From an uncultured Sphingomonadaceae bacterium (GTDB taxonomy: Bacteria; Pseudomonadota; Alphaproteobacteria; Sphingomonadales; Sphingomonadaceae): a stretch of 16,843 nucleotides of DNA. The notes under the pieces are model-generated. The model had not been told where the DNA came from, did no database searches, and was given only the letters and a program-made list of their open reading frames with translations. Shown piece after piece: positions 1 to 6,330 of this stretch (position 1 is the first letter of the stretch; the number at the start of each line of letters is the position of its first letter). The translations under genes were made by a program, and so were the position numbers. The stretch covers positions 1 through 16,843 of the forward strand of contig CALKXX010000001.1 in assembly GCA_938003725.1 (NCBI GenBank). Direction: 5' to 3'.

Positions 1-639
1 CTCAGAATAGACGGTGGCGAAATTGCCATTGGTGAGCAGCACAGTGTGCGGGTCTTCGGTATCCTCAAGGTTTGAACCGTTGGAGAAACCGTCTGCGCGC
101 AGGATTTGTTCTGTCCCCACGACATTGGCCGCACTGACAAACACGCCGCGAATATCGTTCACCGCGCCATCGGTGTACTCATAGGTGACGAAAAAGCTGC
201 CATCATCGGCCGCCGCCACGCTGGGATTGGTGTAGATTTTGGCGTCTGAGCTATCGCTTATGACAAAGTCCTGAGCGGTTCGAGTGCCTTCAGCGTCATA
301 GCGGCCGAAAAGGATATCGGTATCGTTCCCGGTTGGGAATCGGTACACTACAACGAACCCGCCATCGGGCGTTGCCGCGATATCGGGCTGGTCTTCTTCA
401 CGAGAAAATCCGAACGGGAAGTTGAGATACAGCGAATCCGAAATCGGATTGCCCAGTGGATCAAAAATCACCCCGACTATGTCGGTGCCAAATCCATCGG
501 CGGCAGTCTGATTATCATCGACCCAAACGACCAGAAAATTGCCATTGGTAAGGCTGATCACTCTTGGAGCGGATTGCGCGTCTGCGGTGATGAGATTGGA
601 TACGAATTCATCAAGCCAAACTGTCGGTGTCGTCGTCAT
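1..639 (-). CDS. N-terminal part of a large repeat protein, possibly type I-secreted (partial)
   Basis: An open frame starts at the ATG complementary to 637-639 and stays open for 213 codons to the left edge, so the C-terminus is missing. An AGGGGA ribosome site lies about 7 bases upstream of the start. There is no N-terminal signal peptide (it begins MTTTPTVWLDEF). Four copies of a short motif are visible: TNGNFLVVW (residues 31-39), PDGGFVVVY (91-99), DDGSFFVTY (145-153) and TNGNFATVY (203-211), spaced 54-60 residues apart. Each is followed by a stretch rich in Asp, Gly and Asn. Such blade-like repeats are common in large alphaproteobacterial calcium-binding exoproteins of the RTX/hemolysin type, which carry their secretion signal at the C-terminus. 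The missing signal peptide fits that, but the diagnostic C-terminal GGxGxD repeats lie outside the window, so secretion and function are inference. Confidence 0.75.
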   Translation of the reverse strand, partial: MTTTPTVWLDEFVSNLITADAQSAPRVISLTNGNFLVVWVDDNQTAADGFGTDIVGVIFDPLGNPISDSLYLNFPFGFSREEDQPDIAATPDGGFVVVYRFPTGNDTDILFGRYDAEGTRTAQDFVISDSSDAKIYTNPSVAAADDGSFFVTYEYTDGAVNDIRGVFVSAANVVGTEQILRADGFSNGSNLEDTEDPHTVLLTNGNFATVYSE

Positions 640-751
640 TTAATTATCCCCTAAAAATTCCCATGCGCAGCGGCATGATCAATAACAATTAGCGCGACCC
701 GATTGTTTGATCGTTAGACCAATGAAAATACTCAATTTTTTTCTTAACTAC

Positions 752-757
752 ATTATA
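752..757 (-). promoter_or_regulatory. Possible -10 box (TATAAT) for the leftward repeat-protein gene
   Basis: The minus strand reads a perfect TATAAT here, about 113 bases upstream of the start codon at 639, in an AT-rich stretch. The expected -35 position, 17 bases further upstream, holds only a T-run belonging to the preceding terminator, so the -35 match is poor. If real, the transcript has a leader of roughly 105 bases. Confidence 0.3.
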
Positions 758-774
758 ACCAACCGTCAGTCGAC

Positions 775-805
775 AAAAAAACCCCGGTGTAAGGGAACAC
801 CGGGG
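775..805 (-). terminator. Rho-independent terminator of the UrcA-family gene
   Basis: A perfect 9-bp stem, CCCCGGTGT (782-790) and ACACCGGGG (797-805), has a 6-base loop. The A-run at 775-781 becomes a U-run after the hairpin on the minus strand. It lies about 60 bases past the UrcA stop codon and separates that gene from the repeat-protein gene to its left. Confidence 0.9.
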
Positions 806-865
806 CCTCAGTTGGCTTGGCCAAATGGAGTCGCTTATTGGGGGTTTGCGGCTCTCTGAATGCGT

Positions 866-1219
866 TTATTTGCGGATCAGCATCGCCGTTTCCGTCAGCT
901 TGCCTGCTTCGGCAGCAGCCAAAATAGTCACGCTGGCTTTTTTCGCCGAAAGCTTAGCCTCTTGCATACAATTGCCATGGTCCTGACTGTCGACAAGGCT
1001 CTTGGCGTCATAGGTTCCACAAACCTGGCGCACGGCGCCTTTGATCCGGCCCTGAAATGTTGCCTTGCCGTCATCCGAAGTCAGGTCGAGGTCGCCAAAT
1101 TGCACTTCGGCGGTCTTGGTGATCCGGTTTTGCGCATTTGCGCTGGCGGCGAAACCGGCAGCGGTCATCGCAAAAGCGGCGGCGGCACACAGGCTTTTGT
1201 TCATTATATTCAATTTCAT
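866..1219 (-). CDS. UrcA-family small secreted protein
   Basis: The product has 117 residues. I chose the ATG at 1219 because AGGAG sits 7 bases upstream and the protein then begins with a clean signal peptide (MKLNIMNKSLCAAAAFAMTA, cleavage probably after SANA, about residue 29). A longer frame beginning at 1318 would put a polar tail before the signal peptide. The mature part has the UrcA-like pattern V-x-F-G-DLDLTS (residues 39-48), then GRIKGAVRQVCG (57-68). Cys67 and Cys84 could form a disulfide. UrcA-like proteins are short exported proteins common in alphaproteobacteria and have no established biochemical role. The gene stands alone, with a long leader upstream and a strong terminator downstream. 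Family assignment rests on motif recall. Confidence 0.8.
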   Translation of the reverse strand: MKLNIMNKSLCAAAAFAMTAAGFAASANAQNRITKTAEVQFGDLDLTSDDGKATFQGRIKGAVRQVCGTYDAKSLVDSQDHGNCMQEAKLSAKKASVTILAAAEAGKLTETAMLIRK

Positions 1220-1553
1220 CACTTCACTCCTAAGTCTTCTTTTTGGGGAGAGGGTGACTGTCGAACGCCACCCCAACCCGCTGGGGGAAGAGTGCGAGAG
1301 CGGTGTCTTTGGAACCATCCTGTATTTGAAGGAGTGGTTCTTAAAACGGTAAGGGGTTTGCTCTCGCCTCGCATATTCAGATACGGGAGCAGCATCTTTG
1401 GATCATCCGAACTTCGACAAAATGCGAATTTCATCGACCGACCTCCAAAAGCATCGACCAACGACATTTTTCCATCGATCAAAGTGAGCGCACGTAACTT
1501 TTGTTACTATTCAATTGGTTACAATTGTCACCGAATCGGAGCGGCGCCCAAAA
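1220..1553. other. 334-base intergenic region between thiSG and the UrcA gene
   Basis: No convincing gene is seen; open frames here are short and lack ribosome sites. Features visible: a GGGTG (1252-1256)/CACCC (1269-1273) stem in the UrcA leader; an inverted repeat GAACCA (1312-1317)/TGGTTC (1335-1340) with a 17-base spacer; three CATCGACC-like words near 1432, 1451 and 1473; and the GTnAC dyads at 1494-1531. I found no hairpin with a T-run after thiSG, so read-through from thiSG into the UrcA gene is possible. Confidence 0.6.
1494..1531. promoter_or_regulatory. Paired GTnAC-N4-GTnAC dyads, possible operator
   Basis: GTAAC-TTTT-GTTAC (1494-1507) is a perfect inverted repeat. GTTAC-AATT-GTCAC (1518-1531) has the same 5-4-5 layout offset by 24 bases. 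CAATTG also occurs twice, at 1512-1517 and 1522-1527, around GTTA. Two similarly built dyads in one short AT-rich patch suggest a site for a dimeric regulator, probably acting on the leftward UrcA gene. No regulator is identified, and the distance to the UrcA start (about 275 bases) is long. Confidence 0.35.
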
Positions 1554-2576
1554 TCAGATCAACCCGGACAAAGGACTGGAGGGATCGGCATACATGCGGC
1601 GACCCATTCGGCCGGATAGATAGGCTTCTCTTCCCGCCTCAACCGCCAGCCGCATCGCCCGCGCCATCCGTACCGGTTCTTTCGCTTCGGCAATGGCAGT
1701 GTTCATCAAAACGCCGTCGCAGCCAAGCTCCATTGCCACTGCAGAATCGCTGGCCGTACCGACACCCGCGTCGACAAGTACGGGCACATTTGCGCCTTCG
1801 ACGATCAATCTGATCGTAACACGGTTTTGAATACCAAGGCCCGACCCTATCGGGGCACCAAGCGGCATGATCGCTACCGCACCCGCATCCTCCAGCTGTT
1901 TCGCTGCTATCGGGTCATCGACACAATAGACCATCGGCTTGAACCCCTCTTTGGCCAGCACTTCGGTCGCCTCCAATGTTTCGCGCATATTGGGATAGAG
2001 CGTCTTGGCCTCGCCGAGCACCTCTAGCTTTACCAAATCCCATCCACCTGCCTCCCGTGCCAGCCGCAAAGTCCGGATCGCATCGTCGGCGTTGAAACAT
2101 CCGGCAGTGTTGGGCAGGTAGGTGACTTTCTTTGGATCGATATAATCCATTAAAATTGGTTGGTTTCGGTCCATGACATTCACCCGGCGCACCGCCACCG
2201 TCACAATCTCTGCGCCGGCGGCTTCCACTGCCGCTGCGTTTTCCGCAAAGTCCTTGTATTTTCCAGTGCCGACGATCAGACGCGAGCGGAATGTTTGGTC
2301 CGCTACTGTCCAACTGTCATCATCGGCTCCTCTGGCCTGATGATCGCCGCCGCCGACGAAATGGACGATCTCAAGCGCGTCGCCATCTTCCACGATAACA
2401 TCCGCCAGGGTTGAGCGCGGCACGATTTCGCGATTGCGTTCGACCGCCACTTTTACCGGATCAAGATCAAGTGATCGCACGAGGTCAGCAATCGTTTTCC
2501 CCGCAACAATCTTGTGGGCATCCCCGTTCAGCTGGATAGCAATTTCGGCCATTTGCGCAGTTTCCATGTGTTTCAT
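1554..2576 (-). CDS. thiSG: Fused sulfur carrier ThiS / thiazole synthase ThiG
   Basis: ThiG makes the thiazole phosphate of thiamine from 1-deoxyxylulose 5-phosphate, dehydroglycine and sulfur carried on the ThiS C-terminus. From the start at 2576 the protein has 340 residues. Residues 9-77 are a ThiS ubiquitin-like domain (MAEIAIQLNG ... DALEIVHFVGGG). A linker of about 15 residues (DHQARGADDDSW) leads into a full ThiG (about 90-340). Lys183 in LVKLEVLG is the expected Schiff-base lysine; phosphate-binding MPLGAPIGSGLG and DAGVGTASDSA are present. The two domains share one frame with no stop. Starts at 2576, 2567 and 2552 are all possible; GCGAG precedes the first two. An upstream extension to 2828 would overlap aroQ and is rejected. 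No thiF, thiE or thiO is nearby and no TPP riboswitch fits in the 75-base upstream gap. Confidence 0.93.
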   Translation of the reverse strand: MKHMETAQMAEIAIQLNGDAHKIVAGKTIADLVRSLDLDPVKVAVERNREIVPRSTLADVIVEDGDALEIVHFVGGGDHQARGADDDSWTVADQTFRSRLIVGTGKYKDFAENAAAVEAAGAEIVTVAVRRVNVMDRNQPILMDYIDPKKVTYLPNTAGCFNADDAIRTLRLAREAGGWDLVKLEVLGEAKTLYPNMRETLEATEVLAKEGFKPMVYCVDDPIAAKQLEDAGAVAIMPLGAPIGSGLGIQNRVTIRLIVEGANVPVLVDAGVGTASDSAVAMELGCDGVLMNTAIAEAKEPVRMARAMRLAVEAGREAYLSGRMGRRMYADPSSPLSGLI

Positions 2577-2651
2577 CTCGCTTTTCAAATAGGAGCCATA
2601 TAAAGAGGGTGCAGTCGTCGCAACCAAAAGCATTGAAGCAGGGGGATAAAT

Positions 2652-3092
2652 TTGGCGGATCGCAAAACCATATTTGTTTTGAATGGCCCCAATCTCAACC
2701 TGCTCGGCATGCGGGAACCTGAAATTTACGGCTCCGACACACTCGATGATATTGCCGGACGTCTGGAAGATCAGGCTAATGCGATGAGCATGGATGTCGA
2801 GATTCGGCAGAGCAACCATGAAGGGCATTTGGTAGACTGGTTACAAGAGGCCGCCTCGAACAAAGCGCACGCCGTCATTTTGAACGCCGGGGCGCTAACC
2901 CATACATCAGTGGCACTGCATGATGCTATCAAGGCAATCAATGTGCCGGTTATCGAGGTCCATATTTCTAATCCCGCAGCCCGTGAGGAATTTCGCCACA
3001 AGAGCCTGATTGCTCCGGTAGCCAAAGGAACTATTTGCGGACTGGGCGTGATGGGCTATCAATTGGCGCTGGATGCCGCCGCAAAATTTTAA
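2652..3092 (+). CDS. aroQ: Type II 3-dehydroquinate dehydratase
   Basis: This enzyme converts 3-dehydroquinate to 3-dehydroshikimate, the third step of the shikimate pathway, in the cytoplasm. The 146-residue length is normal for the dodecameric type II family. Visible motifs: NGPNLNLLGMREPEIYG (11-27) with Arg21 and the catalytic Tyr26 on the flexible lid, LNAGALTHTS (77-86), EVHISN with catalytic His104 (102-107), and Arg115 in FRHKS. The start is a TTG (2652) preceded by AGGGGG at a suitable distance; no ATG fits the conserved N-terminus. It is the first gene of a rightward run with accB (21 bases downstream) and accC, an arrangement common in alphaproteobacteria, and is divergent from thiSG. 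Confidence 0.96.
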   Translation: MADRKTIFVLNGPNLNLLGMREPEIYGSDTLDDIAGRLEDQANAMSMDVEIRQSNHEGHLVDWLQEAASNKAHAVILNAGALTHTSVALHDAIKAINVPVIEVHISNPAAREEFRHKSLIAPVAKGTICGLGVMGYQLALDAAAKF

Positions 3093-3113
3093 TCCCAATC
3101 AAGAGGAAACGTG

Positions 3114-3614
3114 ATGCCCGCAAAAAAAGAAACCGATGGCATGAATGTGGATATCAAACTGGTTCGTGAACTTGCCAAACTGTTGAACGAGACAGGTCTG
3201 AACGACATTGAAGTGGAAGACGGTGATCGGAAGATCAGGATTGGCAAACAACATGACTTTGCTGGTATGACCGGATTTGCTGGTAATGAAGTTGCGTATG
3301 CTCAACCTCAACCGGCCCCAGCCGCAGCCCCGGCGCCAGCTCCGGCAACGGAAGCCCCGGCGGCGCCAGCAGACGACCATAAAGACGCGCAAAAATCACC
3401 AATGGTCGGCACCGTCTATCTGGCCCCGGATCCTGACGCCGACGACTTTGTCAGCATTGGCGACAAAATATCCGAGGGAGACACCCTGTTGATCGTAGAG
3501 GCGATGAAAGTCATGAATCCCATCGCAGCGGAGAGTTCCGGAACAGTGAAAGCGATATTGGTGGAAAATGGGCAGCCCGTGGAATTCGACCAACCGCTTG
3601 TCGTGATTGCGTAG
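3114..3614 (+). CDS. accB: Biotin carboxyl carrier protein of acetyl-CoA carboxylase
   Basis: AccB carries biotin between the biotin carboxylase and carboxyltransferase halves of acetyl-CoA carboxylase, the first committed step of fatty acid synthesis. The product has 166 residues: an N-terminal helical region (MNVDIKLVRELAKLLNETGL), an Ala/Pro-rich flexible linker (about residues 63-90), and a C-terminal biotinyl domain. Lys132 in VEAMKVMNP is the biotinylated lysine. AGAGG lies 7 bases before the ATG at 3114; an in-frame GTG at 3111 directly abuts it but would sit too close to that site. The accC start follows 14 bases after the stop, so the two are almost certainly co-transcribed, keeping partner subunits in balance. 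Confidence 0.97.
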   Translation: MPAKKETDGMNVDIKLVRELAKLLNETGLNDIEVEDGDRKIRIGKQHDFAGMTGFAGNEVAYAQPQPAPAAAPAPAPATEAPAAPADDHKDAQKSPMVGTVYLAPDPDADDFVSIGDKISEGDTLLIVEAMKVMNPIAAESSGTVKAILVENGQPVEFDQPLVVIA

Positions 3615-3628
3615 CTGGGAATTAGCGG

Positions 3629-4981
3629 ATGACCATCGAAAAAATCCTGATTGCCAATCGCGGAGAAATTGCACTTCGGATTTTGCGGGCCGCACGCGAA
3701 CTGGGCATTGAAACCGTTGCGGTTCACAGCACCGCAGACGAAGACGCAATGCACGTCCGGCTTGCCCACGAAGCCATTTGTATTGGACCACCGCCAGCGA
3801 CCGATAGTTATCTGAGCATCCCGGCAATCATATCGGCAGCAGAGATTAGCGGCGCGGATGCCATCCATCCCGGATATGGCTTTCTTTCGGAAAATGCACA
3901 TTTTGCCGAGGTGGTTGAAGCACACGGTATCAAGTGGATCGGGCCCAAGCCGGAACATATCAAAATCATGGGTGACAAGGTCGCAGCGAAGAAAACAGCT
4001 GGAGACCTTGGAATCCCGTTGGTACCCGGTTCCGACGGTGCGGTCGATGATATCAACATCGCAAAGGATATAGCCAAAGAAGTCGGTTATCCTGTCATTA
4101 TCAAGGCCGCATCTGGAGGCGGTGGACGCGGCATGAAGGTGGTGAACAGCGAAGATGAGCTGGAAACCCAAATGAAACAGGCGGGCACAGAAGCCGCCGC
4201 TGCCTTTGGCGATGCCACGGTCTATATAGAGAAATATCTCGGCGATCCGCGACATATTGAGTTTCAGATATTCGGCGATGGCAACGGTAATGCTATTCAC
4301 CTGGGCGAACGCGATTGTTCCTTGCAACGCCGCCATCAAAAAGTACTTGAGGAAGCACCCTCGCCTGTTGTGTCGGAAGAACAACGCGAACGCATGGGCA
4401 AGGTCTGTGTGGATGCGATGAAAGGCATGGGCTATCGCGGTGCCGGGACCATCGAATTTCTGTTCGAAAATGACGAATTCTATTTTATCGAAATGAACAC
4501 ACGGCTTCAGGTCGAGCATCCGGTCACGGAAATGATCACGGGCTTTGATTTGGTCCGCGAGCAAATACGCATCGCCGATGGCCGAGAGCTATCGGTGACA
4601 CAGGACGAGCTGGAATTTGTCGGTCATGCAATCGAGTGCCGGATCAATGCGGAGAACCCAAGGACATGGGCACCGTCACCTGGAAAGGTCACTGGATACC
4701 ACCCACCGGGCGGCATGCATGTCCGCGTGGATAGCGGTCTCTATGCCGGATATTCCATTCCGCCTTACTATGACAGCATGATTGCCAAGCTGATTGTATA
4801 TGGCCGGACGCGCGATGGCGCGATGATGCGGCTTGCCCGGGCGCTAGACGAATTTGTTATTGAGGGCGTGCAGACGACGATCCCGCTTCACCAAAAACTC
4901 GTCTATGATGAGGAGTTTCAGTCTGGAGAATATACCATCAAATGGCTTGAAGAATGGCTAGAAAAGGGCGGCCTGGATTAA
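3629..4981 (+). CDS. accC: Biotin carboxylase subunit of acetyl-CoA carboxylase
   Basis: AccC uses ATP and bicarbonate to carboxylate the biotin on AccB. The 450-residue length matches the family. Domains in order: the N-terminal preATP-grasp domain (MTIEKILIANRGEIALRI; HPGYGFLSEN at 80-89), the ATP-grasp domain with the glycine-rich loop ASGGGGRGMK (161-170), RDCSLQRRHQKVLEEAPSP (228-246), the signature EMNTRLQVEHPVTE (288-301), and the C-terminal domain with YAGYSIPPYYDSMIAKLI. All catalytic segments look intact. A GGGA ribosome site lies 8 bases before the ATG. accA and accD are not in this window, as is usual in proteobacteria. Confidence 0.97.
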   Translation: MTIEKILIANRGEIALRILRAARELGIETVAVHSTADEDAMHVRLAHEAICIGPPPATDSYLSIPAIISAAEISGADAIHPGYGFLSENAHFAEVVEAHGIKWIGPKPEHIKIMGDKVAAKKTAGDLGIPLVPGSDGAVDDINIAKDIAKEVGYPVIIKAASGGGGRGMKVVNSEDELETQMKQAGTEAAAAFGDATVYIEKYLGDPRHIEFQIFGDGNGNAIHLGERDCSLQRRHQKVLEEAPSPVVSEEQRERMGKVCVDAMKGMGYRGAGTIEFLFENDEFYFIEMNTRLQVEHPVTEMITGFDLVREQIRIADGRELSVTQDELEFVGHAIECRINAENPRTWAPSPGKVTGYHPPGGMHVRVDSGLYAGYSIPPYYDSMIAKLIVYGRTRDGAMMRLARALDEFVIEGVQTTIPLHQKLVYDEEFQSGEYTIKWLEEWLEKGGLD

Positions 4982-5005
4982 ACTTGTTCATAAAAGTCGA
5001 TTCTT

Positions 5006-5063
5006 TCCTGAATATAACAACCAAGTTCAGGAGTCTGACAGGGTTAATAAACTATAACCTGTG
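5006..5063. repeat. Two weak inverted repeats between accC and the Arg-rich gene
   Basis: TCCTGAA (5006-5012) pairs with TTCAGGA (5026-5032) over a 13-base loop. ACAGGGTTA (from 5038) pairs with TAACCTGT (ending about 5062) with one bulged G. Neither is followed by a T-run, so they are poor terminators; they may be leader or operator structures for the gene at 5119 or chance. Confidence 0.3.
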
Positions 5064-5118
5064 TCATTGATGCGGCAAACGGAGTCGCGTCCGAACAAGT
5101 GGAACGAGGAGTAAGGCC

Positions 5119-6210
5119 ATGCGTATATTCTATATTACGGGACTAATGGCTGCCACGATGTTGACGCCAGCCGCCGCATCCGCCGCAGAGATCGCACCCA
5201 ATCCAGCGCAACCAACTAACCTGATCAACATTGATCTGACCGGCAGCGCTGCCCTGCAACGCGATGGGCGCGGAGAGCGCCGTGCCAATCGTGGCAATCG
5301 CGGAAACCGACAAGCCAATCGCGGAAATCGTAGCGGAAATCGTCAAGCCAATCGCGGCAATCGCGGTGGAAACCGGGAAGCACGCCGCGGTAATGATGGC
5401 GGGAACCGGGAAGCGCGGCGCGGCGGCAATGGCGGTCAACGCGCGGTCAACCGCAATCGCGGACAAAGACCCGCTGCTCGCGGCCAAAATGGCAATCGCC
5501 AACAGGCGCGCGTCAATCGTCAGAACAGACGTTTCGAGACGCGCGGTGATCGTGCAGAGGCCCGTCAGAACAGGCGTGTACGCAACGTCGATCGCGGTTT
5601 TGGCGGAGTTCGTAATCAGGCCCGCAATGTCGTGAACAACAATCGGCAAAGCTACCGGGAAGGCCGCCGGGATCAACGGCGTGTAGATCGCCGTGTCGAC
5701 CGCCGCCAGGATCGCGCACAAAATCGCCGTTCTTATCGGGATGGTCGCCGCGATCAGCGCAGAGTAGATAATAGACGTTATCGCAGCGAGCGTCGCTATG
5801 ATAACCGTCGTTCCTATCGCAATGATCGGCGCAACTATAACCGCCGTAACTATAATTATAACCGCCGCGAAGCACGCCGTGATATTCGCAGGGATCAGCG
5901 TCGTTGGAACCGCAGCTGGCGAAATGATCGGCGCTATAACTGGCGCAGTTACCGGAATAAATACCGTAGTCACTATCGCCTGGGCCGCTATTACTCGCCC
6001 TATCGCGGTCATAGCTACCGGCGTTGGAATGTGGGTATCTTCCTGAACTCGGGCTTCTACGGGTCCCGCTACTGGATCAATGATCCGTGGCGCTACCGTT
6101 TGCCAGCCGCGTATAATGGCACCCGCTGGGTTCGCTACTATGACGATGTTTTGCTGGTCGATACCTATAATGGTGAAGTGATCGACGTCATCCACGACTT
6201 CTTTTACTAA
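5119..6210 (+). CDS. Secreted Arg/Asn/Gly-rich protein with RcnB-like C-terminus
   Basis: The product has 363 residues. AGGAG lies about 8 bases before the ATG. Residues 1-22 form a signal peptide (MRIFYITGLMAATMLTPAAA). Residues 51-130 are a low-complexity Arg/Asn/Gly tract built from NRGN, NRQANRGN and GGNREARRG units. Residues 175-300 are Arg/Tyr/Asp-rich with RRDQRRVD repeats. I count 84 arginines and only one lysine in residues 51-300. The C-terminal part (about 318-363: NDPWRYRLPAAYNGTRWVRY, then DDVLLVDTYNGEVIDVI) matches the RcnB-like domain, named after a periplasmic nickel/cobalt homeostasis protein of E. coli. Sphingomonads often carry several such proteins without proven metal roles. 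The basic, probably disordered middle could bind anionic envelope polymers or nucleic acid; this is inference. A terminator follows directly, so the gene is probably monocistronic. Confidence 0.85.
   Translation: MRIFYITGLMAATMLTPAAASAAEIAPNPAQPTNLINIDLTGSAALQRDGRGERRANRGNRGNRQANRGNRSGNRQANRGNRGGNREARRGNDGGNREARRGGNGGQRAVNRNRGQRPAARGQNGNRQQARVNRQNRRFETRGDRAEARQNRRVRNVDRGFGGVRNQARNVVNNNRQSYREGRRDQRRVDRRVDRRQDRAQNRRSYRDGRRDQRRVDNRRYRSERRYDNRRSYRNDRRNYNRRNYNYNRREARRDIRRDQRRWNRSWRNDRRYNWRSYRNKYRSHYRLGRYYSPYRGHSYRRWNVGIFLNSGFYGSRYWINDPWRYRLPAAYNGTRWVRYYDDVLLVDTYNGEVIDVIHDFFY
5269..5418 (+). repeat. Degenerate tandem repeat encoding Arg-Gly-Asn units
   Basis: Short AATCGCGG-like units repeat through this stretch, encoding NRGN, NRQANRGN and GGNREARRG blocks. 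The word CAAGCCAATCGCGG occurs twice, near 5310 and 5344. The units are imperfect in length and sequence, so slippage may have contributed to its growth. Confidence 0.75.
5650..5769 (+). repeat. Protein-level direct repeat, 81-base period
   Basis: SYREGRRDQRRVD (residues 178-190, from 5650) and SYRDGRRDQRRVD (205-217, from 5731) differ at one residue. Their codons differ widely, for example AGC TAC versus TCT TAT for Ser-Tyr and different Arg and Gly codons after that, so the amino-acid repeat has outlived the DNA repeat. Confidence 0.8.
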
Positions 6211-6233
6211 AGCAAACCAGTCCAATATATTCG

Positions 6234-6272
6234 AAAAAAAGCCCGTGGTCAGCAATGACTGCGGGCCTTTTT
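6234..6272 (+). terminator. Rho-independent terminator after the Arg-rich gene
   Basis: GCCCG-TG-GTCA (6241-6251), a GCAA tetraloop (6252-6255) and TGAC-TG-CGGGC (6256-6266) form an 11-bp stem with two G-T wobbles. A T-run follows at 6268-6272. An A-run before the hairpin (6234-6240) would let it work on the minus strand too, though no leftward gene ends here. Confidence 0.9.
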
Positions 6273-6330
6273 ACTTGAAAGCAGGAGGCATCTAAATCAA
6301 AGTCTCCGGCAGATAGAGAGAGGCACCACG

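Noticed and set aside
1310..1341. A general stress (EcfG-type) promoter suggested by GGAAC and GTT near the GAACCA/TGGTTC inverted repeat
   Set aside because: The spacing between GGAAC and GTT is about 21 bases rather than the expected 16-17, so it is kept only as an inverted repeat.
860..1813. A 317-codon rightward open frame across the UrcA gene, the intergenic region and the end of thiSG
   Set aside because: It is antisense to two genes with clear family motifs, and its C-terminal part is Arg/Pro-rich shadow sequence.
2577..2651. A TPP riboswitch upstream of thiSG
   Set aside because: The gap is only 75 bases and lacks the conserved CTGAGA and related thi-box elements.
2577..2828. An N-terminal extension of thiSG to a start at 2828
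   Set aside because: It would overlap the start of aroQ on the other strand and add residues not found before the ThiS fold; starts at 2552-2576 fit the domain boundary.
3416..4564. A 382-codon open frame antisense to accB and accC
   Set aside because: It overlaps two well-supported conserved genes and crosses the gap between them; the product has no recognisable motif.
5143..6255. A 370-codon open frame antisense to the Arg-rich gene, rich in Ile, Ala and Thr
   Set aside because: It mirrors the repeated Arg, Asn and Gly codons of the real gene, which seldom give stops in this antisense frame. It has no ribosome site and an implausible composition.
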